Assembly (NCBI GenBank): GCA_902774725.1
Contig: CACYJP010000002.1
Location: 1-48,136 of the forward strand
DNA length: 48,136 nucleotides
Direction: 5' to 3'
From: an uncultured Lachnospiraceae bacterium
GTDB lineage: Bacteria; Bacillota; Clostridia; Lachnospirales; Lachnospiraceae
The notes beneath the pieces were generated by a model. That model did no database searches, had not been told where the DNA came from, and was given only the letters and a program-made list of their open reading frames with translations. Of the stretch, positions 33,626 to 42,330 are shown one piece after another. Each line of letters starts with the position of its first letter. Within the stretch, counting starts at the first letter, position 1. Position numbers and translations under genes: made by a program.

Positions 33626-35317
33626 CTAATCAAGAATCTGAACGGTTTTTGAACCTAGATATTCATCAGTTTTTGCATTATATACCCTTAAGTTTATATA
33701 CTCCGGATACAGCTCTTTAGGGTCATCCTTTTTATTACCATAAACCGTAAAGTCTGTTGTCTGTCCTTTTTTATAGTTTCCGGACAGAACCATTTCTCCG
33801 GTAGTTCTTTGTGTTTCCGAGACGTTATAGTCTACTTCAACTTTATACTCAATATCCTCCGGTGCAGAATCGAGAGTCCAATAGAAATGTACCCACTTTA
33901 CACCATGCTCAAATTTATCCTGATATGTACTGGTGTCATTTTCGTCTGTATTGGCCTTGATTTCGCTTATCTTAAACTCTTTATCAACAGCTTCTGTTGT
34001 TGCCTCAGTTGTCGCTTCTGTTGTTTGAACCGTCGTGACGTCAGTCGTCTGATCAGTCGGTTCATCACCATAGCCTGTGGAAACGCCTGTACTTCCCGTA
34101 TCTCCCGTATCTGTCGAAGAATCATCTTTTACAAATATAACAAATACTATTAATGATGCAGTGATTATAAGTGCTATCAGCGAAACAAGTATTATTCCGG
34201 CAGCACCACTAAAGAAACCACTAGGATCATCACTAGGAGGTGGTGAAGGTGGAGTTACAGGTCTCGGAGGTATCGGCGGTTGGTAAATAGGTGTTGGTGT
34301 AACACTCCTTGCCCCTGAAGAAATCGCAGAAACGCCCGATGTGTCACTTCTAAAGAGATCCATTTTAAAGTCTTCTATTCTCTGATATCTGTCAGTAATC
34401 TGAACCGCCATACCCTTCATGACAGTATTGCTGAAATTCCTTGGCAGTTGATTATTTATCGCCTTTGGTGGCAGCATATTATCAGAGGATAGTCTGTCTA
34501 TCGACTCTGGTGGAACATTTCCTGTTGCCAGTCTGTAAATAGTTGCACTAAGTGCATAGATATCAGTCCAAGGTCCTATATTACCGCTTTTTGAATACTG
34601 TTCAACAGGTGCATAACCATGCTTAAGTACAACCGTCTCAGATAGATTGGAATCATTTATGCTTTGCTTCACTGCTCCGAAATCAATCAGCTTGAAGGTG
34701 CCATCGTTACAAAGAAATATGTTGTCCGGACTTATATCTCTATGAACCATTCCTATCGAGTGAACATCCCTAAGTGCATCACAGATATTATCTGCCATAC
34801 GTTTTATCAGCTCAAAGGATATAGAATTATTTGAGTCCTTCAAATATTCTTTTAGATTACAACCCTTCAGGTACTCCATTACTATGTATGCAGTATTGTT
34901 TTCCTCAAAGAAATCAAGTATGCTTACGGTTCGAGGATTGGCATTCAGCTGCGCCAGACTTCGAGCTTCCTTAAGAAATCTGGCTCTTCCATGCTCGTAG
35001 CTCTTCTCCTGTTTATTATATATCTCAACCTTCGAAGAACCACTCCTCGACACAATTCCCTGAGGATAGTATTCCTTTATTGCAACTGTGGCATTTTGAG
35101 AATTATCCCATGCTATGTAGGTTATTCCAAATCCACCGGCACCGATTACTGTACCGATAGTATATCTGTTGTCGAGCTGAACACCCGGGACAAGGTAGCT
35201 TGCATATTTAGGAGGTGTGTTTTCAACAAATCCGCAAAAAGGACAACAGTTATTTTCCGATTCATAGCCCGGAACTATCTCAAATACCTCCATGCAGTTT
35301 AAGCATCTTCTGTTCAT
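33626..35317 (-). CDS. transmembrane Ser/Thr protein kinase with N-terminal zinc ribbon
   Basis: The 563-residue protein starts with a zinc ribbon (Cys5, Cys8, Cys24 or 25, Cys28). A Hanks-type kinase domain (about 50-320) follows: GAGGFG glycine loop, Lys81, HRDISPDN with Asp194, LIDFG with Asp212, and YAPVEQYS. A Pro-rich linker (341-365), one membrane helix (372-396), a Thr-rich stretch with TTEATTEATTEA and a beta-rich outer domain of about 110 residues complete it. The outer part has no PASTA repeats, unlike the division kinase PknB/PrkC. The kinase should phosphorylate Thr sites recognised by the FHA proteins around it. Confidence 0.93.
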   Translation of the reverse strand: MNRRCLNCMEVFEIVPGYESENNCCPFCGFVENTPPKYASYLVPGVQLDNRYTIGTVIGAGGFGITYIAWDNSQNATVAIKEYYPQGIVSRSGSSKVEIYNKQEKSYEHGRARFLKEARSLAQLNANPRTVSILDFFEENNTAYIVMEYLKGCNLKEYLKDSNNSISFELIKRMADNICDALRDVHSIGMVHRDISPDNIFLCNDGTFKLIDFGAVKQSINDSNLSETVVLKHGYAPVEQYSKSGNIGPWTDIYALSATIYRLATGNVPPESIDRLSSDNMLPPKAINNQLPRNFSNTVMKGMAVQITDRYQRIEDFKMDLFRSDTSGVSAISSGARSVTPTPIYQPPIPPRPVTPPSPPPSDDPSGFFSGAAGIILVSLIALIITASLIVFVIFVKDDSSTDTGDTGSTGVSTGYGDEPTDQTTDVTTVQTTEATTEATTEAVDKEFKISEIKANTDENDTSTYQDKFEHGVKWVHFYWTLDSAPEDIEYKVEVDYNVSETQRTTGEMVLSGNYKKGQTTDFTVYGNKKDDPKELYPEYINLRVYNAKTDEYLGSKTVQILD

Positions 35318-35346
35318 AAAATCTATCCCATCTAATCCAACTATAC

Positions 35347-37200
35347 CTACTTAAATTCAACTGAAGAAAGAATATCTGTTACCTGCTGCGAGGTTTCTGC
35401 AATCGCATCATCCGTTGACATTGAAACAATATAAACTGATGCAACCGCATCATCATCATAAGATATCATAAGATATACATTTGTATCATACGACTGACTT
35501 GTTCCGGAAAATGTATATACTCTCCAATACTTACCATTGATGTTCCATCCCTCTGCAGATGACTGAAATCCATTATCAAACACGGAATCTATCTGCTCCG
35601 ACATCTTGCTGATTATTTCATCATCCATAGCCTCAAGTCTGTCATCTGTGAAGCTTGAATAATCTCCGAGTTCTATCTCTGCAGAAGCATTTATTCCAAT
35701 ATCATTGTTTAAGTATTTGGCAGTTTTCGATCCATCCTCATCTGTTATCTCAGTACTGTCAGGAAATTTCATTGTTACTATTTTCGAGCCACTCTCTGCC
35801 ATAGTCACACTTTCCCAATCAGGTGTAACATATGACTGACTATATGTACTAGTTTCATACTCCTGACCGTAAACCTCCTCAAGCGAAAGGTCTCCGGTTG
35901 TTGATATTCTGTCTATCTCATCGATCGGTATAGCAAAATTCAGATTCTGGCCATCTGTACGTACCCAGGTATTTATACCTATTACCTTTCCATGATCATC
36001 CAGAAGTGGTCCACCACTATTACCGTTTGTTATCGGAGCACTATGCTGTATATACTTATGTCCGTTTTCTTCTCTGTTTGCAGATGAAACTATACCCTCG
36101 GTAAAGGTACTCTGATATCCTTGGGAATTCCCAAGAGCGTAAACCTTTTCTCCGGTTTTTACTTCATCTGTCTTTCTCTCCAGTGGAACAGTTTTTCCGG
36201 CTGTAGTAGAAAGAATAGCAATATCCATATCAGAATCATAGCCTTTAACACCGGTAACCTGATACTCTGTTCCATCAGATGCTTTAACTACGATACTTCT
36301 TGCCTGATCAATTACATGATAGTTAGTTACGATCGTTCCATCTGTATCTATATAAAAGCCCGTTCCAAGAGATCCATAATTATCAGCTACTGTTGCTATT
36401 ATTTCAACTGTTGATGGGTCCGCAAGATTAAATATCTCTTCACCGGTCATTTCATCAGTCGAACTGGTTGTAGCCTCTGTAGTAGCCTCTGTAGATGTAT
36501 CGGAAGCAGCCTCTGTTGTTATCTGCTCTGTTGTTGATTCAGCCTTTTTGTCATCATCATCCTTGCCAAAGATAAATATACCAACAACAATCATGAGAAT
36601 TACAACCAGAACAAGAGAGATTATTCCAAGTGCCAGACCTATGTTACCTTTTCGGTTCTGCGCATCATCTTTTTTCACACTTTGATTTGACTGTGGTCTC
36701 GGTGTCTGAGCAGCTACAGGTGCCGGGTTTCTATACGCACTGCCCTGCTGATAGCTCATACTCTGTGCGCCATTTCCCCGGTATCCGGTATTTTGCTGAG
36801 GATTTCCCTGATAACCGGCATTCTGCTGAGGACCTCTCTGGTAAGCCGCATTCTGCGGCGCATTTCCCTGATAACCAACCTCTTGTATTTCCTGGAATTC
36901 TATAATTACAGAATCACTTAAAACCTGACGATCCAGAATTATCTTGGCGCCGTTTCTCAGGTCAATCTCTGTAACCTTAACTCCATTTATCAGGATACCA
37001 TTCAAGCTGTTCTGGTCCTTTATATACCACTTTCCGTTATATCTGTAGATATAACCGTGATAAGCAGAAACCTTATAATTATTAATCACTATGTCGCACT
37101 TCGGATCGCGGCCAAATGTAATTGCATCCTTGTTGTATCTCTCAAGTATGCACTCAGTTTTATACCCATTATTGTTAATTATAAGTTTTGTCTGACTCAT
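35347..37200 (-). CDS. FHA-HtrA-like serine protease membrane fusion
   Basis: The 617-residue protein has an N-terminal FHA domain (1-100) with FGRDPKCDI. The usual SRxH is SAYH and STNG is SLNG, so phosphothreonine binding may be altered. A Gly/Gln/Asn/Tyr linker of GYQGNPQQN-like repeats (108-155) follows, then a membrane helix (188-211) and an Asp/Thr/Glu-rich segment. The S1C trypsin-like domain has His295 in TNYHVID, Asp326 in SDMDIAIL and Ser395 in GNSGGPLL, so the triad is complete. No PDZ domain is evident; about 190 C-terminal residues form another domain. The protease lies outside the membrane while its FHA domain is inside. Confidence 0.92.
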   Translation of the reverse strand: MSQTKLIINNNGYKTECILERYNKDAITFGRDPKCDIVINNYKVSAYHGYIYRYNGKWYIKDQNSLNGILINGVKVTEIDLRNGAKIILDRQVLSDSVIIEFQEIQEVGYQGNAPQNAAYQRGPQQNAGYQGNPQQNTGYRGNGAQSMSYQQGSAYRNPAPVAAQTPRPQSNQSVKKDDAQNRKGNIGLALGIISLVLVVILMIVVGIFIFGKDDDDKKAESTTEQITTEAASDTSTEATTEATTSSTDEMTGEEIFNLADPSTVEIIATVADNYGSLGTGFYIDTDGTIVTNYHVIDQARSIVVKASDGTEYQVTGVKGYDSDMDIAILSTTAGKTVPLERKTDEVKTGEKVYALGNSQGYQSTFTEGIVSSANREENGHKYIQHSAPITNGNSGGPLLDDHGKVIGINTWVRTDGQNLNFAIPIDEIDRISTTGDLSLEEVYGQEYETSTYSQSYVTPDWESVTMAESGSKIVTMKFPDSTEITDEDGSKTAKYLNNDIGINASAEIELGDYSSFTDDRLEAMDDEIISKMSEQIDSVFDNGFQSSAEGWNINGKYWRVYTFSGTSQSYDTNVYLMISYDDDAVASVYIVSMSTDDAIAETSQQVTDILSSVEFK

Positions 37201-37227
37201 TCAAACACCTTCTTATATCTTTTAAAT

Positions 37228-37284
37228 CTTATATATCGTTTATAAAGCTATCTTATATATCTTATAGATTGTTTATACAGCTAT
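37228..37284. repeat. two 24-bp near-identical direct copies between FHA-ABC and FHA-protease genes
   Basis: CTTATATATCGTTTATAAAG... (37228-37251) and CTTATAGATTGTTTATACAG... (37261-37284) differ at three bases and are 33 bases apart. The second copy covers the stop codon of the ABC gene. It looks like a local duplication, or a repeated binding site for an internal promoter. Confidence 0.4.
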
Positions 37285-39725
37285 CTTCTCTCATCCTTTA
37301 TATTGATTGATAATACTACTCTGGCCAGTATTGCAAAAAACAAAGTAAGAAAGATTAGGATCATCCACGCAAGTATCAGATGCTCCGTCGATGAATGGTA
37401 ATAAACTGCATCGGTTGTTTTATGCTTTATTGCATATTCAAAATACTGATGCATCGGTTCTGAATCTGCCGGACTGAGTAGCTGTCCTCCTGTGAGAGGG
37501 TCGATCAGTTCCGGACCCTGCACGTACAGTGCATCAGCACCACACTCCGCCAGCGTATCGGTCATCTGCAGATCAAGCTTTCCAAGATTGATAATTGAAC
37601 CATAAGCCTCCATAGCCCACCTGCAATTGATGAAGTAGGATATCTTTTTACTTATTCCATCTAGTGCAAAAAGCATTCCGGAGAAAAGTATCTGCGGCAT
37701 CAACAATATAGGTGCTATCGTCATAACTCTGTCGGCATTTGTAAAGAGAGCCGATACAAGTATTCCCATTGCTGCAGCTGATATGGAAACAAGAGCAGTA
37801 GTTACGAAGAATTCTGTGAATGGAGATCCTATGATTCCACTTACCTCCAGGAAAGGTCTCCAGAAATCTCCTCCGCCCTTATCTACATTTACCAATAAAG
37901 CTATTGTCAGGGTCAGTATCAAACTCTGAAGTACACACATCACACTCAGCACTACCATTTTGGATAGTATGTAGCTTCCCAAATTGAGTCCGGTCATATA
38001 TTCTCGCTTGAGTATGACTCGTTCCTTACATATCTCCTGTAGGGCACTCATTATACCTATCCAGAAAGCGCAGCAGGAGAATACAAACAGAATACTTATT
38101 GTTGATTCATATATCCTTGCAAACTTATCATTCGCCACCAGATAAACCAAAAATCCCAGAAGAGGCGCCTGAAGTAAAAGTAACAGCATCCTCTGACGGT
38201 CATTCATGAGAAGATGAGTATATCTGGTACTTAGAATTCCAAACTGTCTGAAGTAGCCCTTCTTGTTTGAATTCTTTATCTCAGTTTTCTTTGGAGAAGT
38301 AGCTCCACTATTTTGCTGACTGATAAGTCTCTCGTATTTTGCCTGCCAAACATCCGGCTCTGCACTTATCATTTCATATACATTTACTATATCATCTGTT
38401 TCAAAGAATCTAAGTGCATCGTTATAGCTTCCGGCGAAGCAAAGCTTTCCGCCTGTACCCATGAAAAGAATTTTGTCGTATTCCTGCATACCCAGAGTAC
38501 TGTGTGTAACGAGAATAACCGTCTTGCCTGTAGAAGTCATTCCCTTAAGTGTTCTTATAAGATTTCTCTCTGTTCCCGGATCAAGTCCTGAGGTTGGTTC
38601 ATCAAGGAAGAAAAGATTCGGATCTGTCAGAAGCTCAACTGCTATTGACGCCCTCTTTCTCTGTCCACCCGACAGGCTTCTTACCAGAGCGTCGCTTCTG
38701 TGTGAAAGCTCAACTGTATCTATTACCTTATTTACGATCTCATCTATTTCCTCACTGGTAACATCCTTTGGAAGTCTGAGTCTTGCACTATATCTGAGCA
38801 TGTCGTAAACGGTAAGATTGTCATAGACTATATCCTTTTGAGGCACGTATCCGATTATGTACTTCAAGGTTTCATAGTTTTGATAAAGATCAACATCATT
38901 TACCAGAACCTGACCTGAGGTAGGAGTACTGTAACCACTGATACAGTTCATTATCGAAGTCTTACCCGCTCCGGAGCCTCCGATAATAGCTACCAGTTCA
39001 CCCGGATTGATAGTAAGATTGACATTATCACAAATAGTCAGCTTCTTCTTTCCTACCTGCTTCAAAACATTCTTTGTTTCAACGCTTATTCCGGATTTTG
39101 CCATATAGTAGACTATCGATCCGGCGGTAAATACAAGCTTGCTGTTTGTAATAAGAATGATATCTTTTTCCTTCAGCTCTTTTCGACCCAGAAGCTTCTT
39201 TCCATTTAAGAGAACACCATTTGTACTTCCGTTGTCAGCTATATAGTATTTTCCATTTCTTTCTTCAACATATGCATGCACACGTGAAATGCTGACGTGA
39301 TCGAGTACTATATTACAGCTAGGATCACGACCAATAGTGATCCGGTATCCCGGTGTAACAGGGATAGAATTCCATACTATACTTTCCTCTTTTATCGAAG
39401 AAACTAAAAGTACACCTATCTCCTGTTCTTCTATTTTCCCGAAGACTCTTATATATGTACCATCTCTCAGGGCAGTCGATTTTATCTTCTTGCCATGGTA
39501 CCAGAGTCCGTTTTTGCAATCCGGAAGTCTTTGAATAATGACATTTCCATGATCCATATATATGACACCGTGATGTCTGGATACAAAAATCGAATTAAGA
39601 ACGATATCATTATCCTCTGCTCTACCAAACGATATGATTTCTTTATCAAAGTTTGATAGTCTTACTTCATATGGGGATCTCTCTCCATCAAAAATTGTTA
39701 AATATAAATTAGTCGGAAAGCCCAT
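37281..39725 (-). CDS. FHA-FHA-ABC transporter (Rv1747-like)
   Basis: The 814-residue protein has two FHA domains (about 1-105 with FGRAEDNDI and VSRHHG; 115-205 with IGRDPSCNI, ISRVH and STNG). An ABCG-type ATPase (about 218-440) follows, with Walker A GGSGAGKT, signature LSGGQRKR and Walker B LFFLDEPTSGLDP. The ABC2 membrane domain has about six helices (540-800). The same domain order is known from Mycobacterium tuberculosis Rv1747, an exporter controlled by the kinase PknF. Here kinases are encoded nearby. AGGAG lies six bases before the ATG, and the gene overlaps its upstream neighbour by 17 bases. The substrate is unknown; a lipid or glycolipid is likely. Confidence 0.94.
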   Translation of the reverse strand: MGFPTNLYLTIFDGERSPYEVRLSNFDKEIISFGRAEDNDIVLNSIFVSRHHGVIYMDHGNVIIQRLPDCKNGLWYHGKKIKSTALRDGTYIRVFGKIEEQEIGVLLVSSIKEESIVWNSIPVTPGYRITIGRDPSCNIVLDHVSISRVHAYVEERNGKYYIADNGSTNGVLLNGKKLLGRKELKEKDIILITNSKLVFTAGSIVYYMAKSGISVETKNVLKQVGKKKLTICDNVNLTINPGELVAIIGGSGAGKTSIMNCISGYSTPTSGQVLVNDVDLYQNYETLKYIIGYVPQKDIVYDNLTVYDMLRYSARLRLPKDVTSEEIDEIVNKVIDTVELSHRSDALVRSLSGGQRKRASIAVELLTDPNLFFLDEPTSGLDPGTERNLIRTLKGMTSTGKTVILVTHSTLGMQEYDKILFMGTGGKLCFAGSYNDALRFFETDDIVNVYEMISAEPDVWQAKYERLISQQNSGATSPKKTEIKNSNKKGYFRQFGILSTRYTHLLMNDRQRMLLLLLQAPLLGFLVYLVANDKFARIYESTISILFVFSCCAFWIGIMSALQEICKERVILKREYMTGLNLGSYILSKMVVLSVMCVLQSLILTLTIALLVNVDKGGGDFWRPFLEVSGIIGSPFTEFFVTTALVSISAAAMGILVSALFTNADRVMTIAPILLMPQILFSGMLFALDGISKKISYFINCRWAMEAYGSIINLGKLDLQMTDTLAECGADALYVQGPELIDPLTGGQLLSPADSEPMHQYFEYAIKHKTTDAVYYHSSTEHLILAWMILIFLTLFFAILARVVLSINIKDERR

Positions 39726-40716
39726 CTTGCACTCCTAAATCATCTACAATCTGATCAGCGCCAGTGTTCTCTTGATCTGAGCTGTTTTCTGTGTTCTGAT
39801 TACTGTTATCTGTAGTATCACTTGTTCCCGGTTCCTTTGATGAATCAACAGTCTGAGCATCATCTTTTACTCCTGTTGTATCAACAGTTGTTTCTATAGT
39901 CTTCTTTTCTGTCGTACTTCCCTTTTTATCATCCTCATTGAATATCTTCAGGAAAAGTATAAGTCCGACTATCAAAAGCAGCATTACGATTATGATTCCT
40001 ACAACCAGAAAGATCTTATCAGATTTAAAATCATCTATTTCATCATCTTCTTCATCCTCATCGTCATACCCTCTTGGGTTCACCGGAGGAGCAGGTCTTT
40101 TTTTCGCCACAGGTTGTTCCGGTCTTCTGTTCATAACCGGAATCTGAGGTCCCTGCTGCCGTGGTTGAGACATTTGCTCTGGCTGAAGCTGTGGTGGCAT
40201 AGCCTGATGAATCATCTGACCTTGCATTAGCTGCTGTCTTTCCTGCTCGAGCTGCCCCTGCTGCTCAATCTGCTGCTGGAGCTGCATCTGATTTAACTGA
40301 TTCATCTGCTGCATCTGCTGCTGCTGGAGCTGCATCTGATTCATCTGTGTCAGCTGATCCATCTGGTTAAGTCTGCTATCCTCCACAATTGGTTGACTGT
40401 TGTTATGGATATAAACCATCTTTACCGCATCAGACAAACTGTTTTTCTTATGTATTACTATTTCATCATCATTTCTAAGAGGCGCACTATCTGTTTTTAC
40501 TCCCTGAAAATATATGCCGTTTGTGCTGTCCATATCCTTAAAGCACCAGGCACCATTTTCCTTATAAAAACATCCATGCAGTCTTGATATATACTCCTCG
40601 CCCAGCTGTATGTCACATTCATGAGTTCTTCCAAAGCTGACGACATCTTTGTTGAAGCTATCAAGATTAACTTCTCTGGTTCCGGTCATCGAAATGATCT
40701 TAATTATATTTGCCAT
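39709..40716 (-). CDS. FHA membrane protein with long Gln/Met-rich linker
   Basis: This 335-residue protein has an FHA domain (about 1-100; FGRTHECDI, ISRLHG, STNGIYF). A linker of about 80 residues (about 118-195) made mostly of Gln, Met and Leu in QMNQMQLQQQ-like units follows. A short acidic stretch, one membrane helix (about 236-258), NEDDKKGSTTEKK and a Thr/Ser/Asp/Asn-rich outer tail end the protein. No enzymatic domain is visible, so it may be an adaptor. The FHA domain is close to that of the gene at 32682. AAAGGGGG precedes the ATG. Confidence 0.87.
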   Translation of the reverse strand: MANIIKIISMTGTREVNLDSFNKDVVSFGRTHECDIQLGEEYISRLHGCFYKENGAWCFKDMDSTNGIYFQGVKTDSAPLRNDDEIVIHKKNSLSDAVKMVYIHNNSQPIVEDSRLNQMDQLTQMNQMQLQQQQMQQMNQLNQMQLQQQIEQQGQLEQERQQLMQGQMIHQAMPPQLQPEQMSQPRQQGPQIPVMNRRPEQPVAKKRPAPPVNPRGYDDEDEEDDEIDDFKSDKIFLVVGIIIVMLLLIVGLILFLKIFNEDDKKGSTTEKKTIETTVDTTGVKDDAQTVDSSKEPGTSDTTDNSNQNTENSSDQENTGADQIVDDLGVQDGLSD

Positions 40717-40748
40717 CTTATCCCCCTTTGGAGCTTAATCGATCTTTA

Positions 40749-41468
40749 TTACTCTTTATCACCAAGCTCATCCCATGAGAAATTCTCACCACATAAAGGA
40801 ATAAACAGAAGCTCTGTTTCTCCTATATAAAGCCTGTCATTCTGCTCTATTTTTTCTGTATTTAAAACTACATTTCCGTTGAGGTAGAAAAGCTCTCTTG
40901 ATTCACCGGGCTGAACCATAAACATCTTGTTCTTTGGCTCATAGATGATTATCGCATGCTTATTACGTGATACTCTCTTATCACCCCTAAGTACGATATC
41001 CATATTGTCTCCGCGTCCGATAAAATTCTTACCCGTTTTTATCTCAAAGCTTTCTCCGGCAACCTCACCATTAAGTCCAACGAGCCATCCTACAACAGGC
41101 TCTTTATTCATTCCCTCTGTCCATCTTACAGTTACAGGATCATCATCTTCTGACTCAAATCTCTGTGCAGGTGTTACTGCCGGCTTAACAGGTGTAACAG
41201 GGTCTACAGGCTTAGCCTGTGAGCCAAATGCATTTCCGAGTCCTGTTCCGCCTCTTGTCTCATCAACAGTACTGCCGTATTCACCCATTGTTCCATTCTC
41301 ATAAGCTACAGTCTCTTCGCTTGTTGAAGCGTAATTCATACCGTTAAAGGCGGCTCTGTTTGGCGCTGCCATTCCCGGATTTCCCGCTACTCCTGCTGCA
41401 CAGTGTGGACACTGAGCTGTCTTATCTGCATCATAGAAATGACCATTACTACATCTTACTAAATTCAT
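40749..41468 (-). CDS. zinc-ribbon FHA protein, cytoplasmic
   Basis: The 239-residue protein begins with a small zinc ribbon (Cys6, His10 or 11, Cys20, Cys23; CPHC). A low-complexity middle with Pro-Val repeats and a C-terminal FHA domain (about 125-235; IGRGDNMDI, VSRNKHAI) follow. The conserved His is shifted (SRNKH) and the later NG is poorly preserved (FYLNGN). There is no membrane helix. It is paralogous to the gene at 46433, and each directly follows a PP2C gene. It probably bridges the phosphatase, kinase and targets; this is inferred from position. Confidence 0.88.
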   Translation of the reverse strand: MNLVRCSNGHFYDADKTAQCPHCAAGVAGNPGMAAPNRAAFNGMNYASTSEETVAYENGTMGEYGSTVDETRGGTGLGNAFGSQAKPVDPVTPVKPAVTPAQRFESEDDDPVTVRWTEGMNKEPVVGWLVGLNGEVAGESFEIKTGKNFIGRGDNMDIVLRGDKRVSRNKHAIIIYEPKNKMFMVQPGESRELFYLNGNVVLNTEKIEQNDRLYIGETELLFIPLCGENFSWDELGDKE

Positions 41469-41504
41469 ATAAAACCTCCTAAATGTAAAAAAGAAATATT
41501 ATTT

Positions 41505-42323
41505 TTATATATTATATCTGTTATACTGCATCGTTATAACAGATGTATTATCCTGGCTCTTTATAACCTTTTTCATTACAACCTCTGTAAGGCGTCTTGC
41601 TGCTCTTTTCATATCCGGCTCTTCGCAAAGAACAGTTTCATATATCTCTTCATTGCTAAGTCTTTTATATAGGCCATCACTACTCAGTATGATTATGTCA
41701 TTCTCCTGTAGTTCAGTGCCCTTTCCTATATCCACTATCGGGACTCCACCTATGCCGATGAAGCTTATCAGAGCTTCTGCATTTTTCTCTTCATCTCTGT
41801 AGTCCTCCATCGTTATTCTTCCGGCCGCGAGATCCGCATCAAGCTTGAGTCTGTAATTATGATCTCTGTTTATAGTAGCTATTTCGTTTCCTCGTATTAC
41901 CAGTATTCTGCTATCTCCTACAGATAACCAGTACATAATTCCGGCTCTTTCTATTACGGCTACTATGGTGGTTCCACTTCCTTTTCCATCAGCACCGCAG
42001 GCTATTTTATTTACCGCTTCGTCCATCAGTTCAACTTCCCGGTTGAAAAATTCAGGTATATCTGCATTAGGAGGAAGCTTGAAGAAGTCTTCAGCAATTA
42101 TCTGGATTGCTGTTTTACTCGCCAGATCACCGCTCGTCATTCCCCCCATTCCGTCACAAACTACCGCAAGTATCATTCCATTGTTCTTTCCCACAAAAAG
42201 CGCGTCCTGTTGATACTTTCTGGTTCCTATTATGCTGGAGGTGCCAACCTTCATACTGAGCTGATTTGAATTCATAGAAAGAGCATCCAGATCGAGATCA
42301 TCATTTAGCATCACTGTATCCAT
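41505..42323 (-). CDS. PP2C-family Ser/Thr phosphatase
   Basis: This 272-residue phosphatase has the metal-binding motifs of the PPM/PP2C family: GTRKYQQDAL, VCDGMGGMTSGD, SVGDSRILVIR and LSSDGLYKRL. It is cytoplasmic, without a membrane helix. AAGGAGGTGAT, nearly a full match to the 16S 3' end, lies nine bases before the ATG. It is encoded seven bases after the kinase at 42331 and should reverse phosphorylation by the two kinases of the locus. Confidence 0.93.
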   Translation of the reverse strand: MDTVMLNDDLDLDALSMNSNQLSMKVGTSSIIGTRKYQQDALFVGKNNGMILAVVCDGMGGMTSGDLASKTAIQIIAEDFFKLPPNADIPEFFNREVELMDEAVNKIACGADGKGSGTTIVAVIERAGIMYWLSVGDSRILVIRGNEIATINRDHNYRLKLDADLAAGRITMEDYRDEEKNAEALISFIGIGGVPIVDIGKGTELQENDIIILSSDGLYKRLSNEEIYETVLCEEPDMKRAARRLTEVVMKKVIKSQDNTSVITMQYNRYNI

Positions 42324-42330
42324 GAATCAA

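Noticed and set aside
33626..35317. PknB/PrkC division kinase
   Set aside because: The outer domain has no PASTA repeats, and the neighbours are not the usual rsgA/prpC/rpe group.
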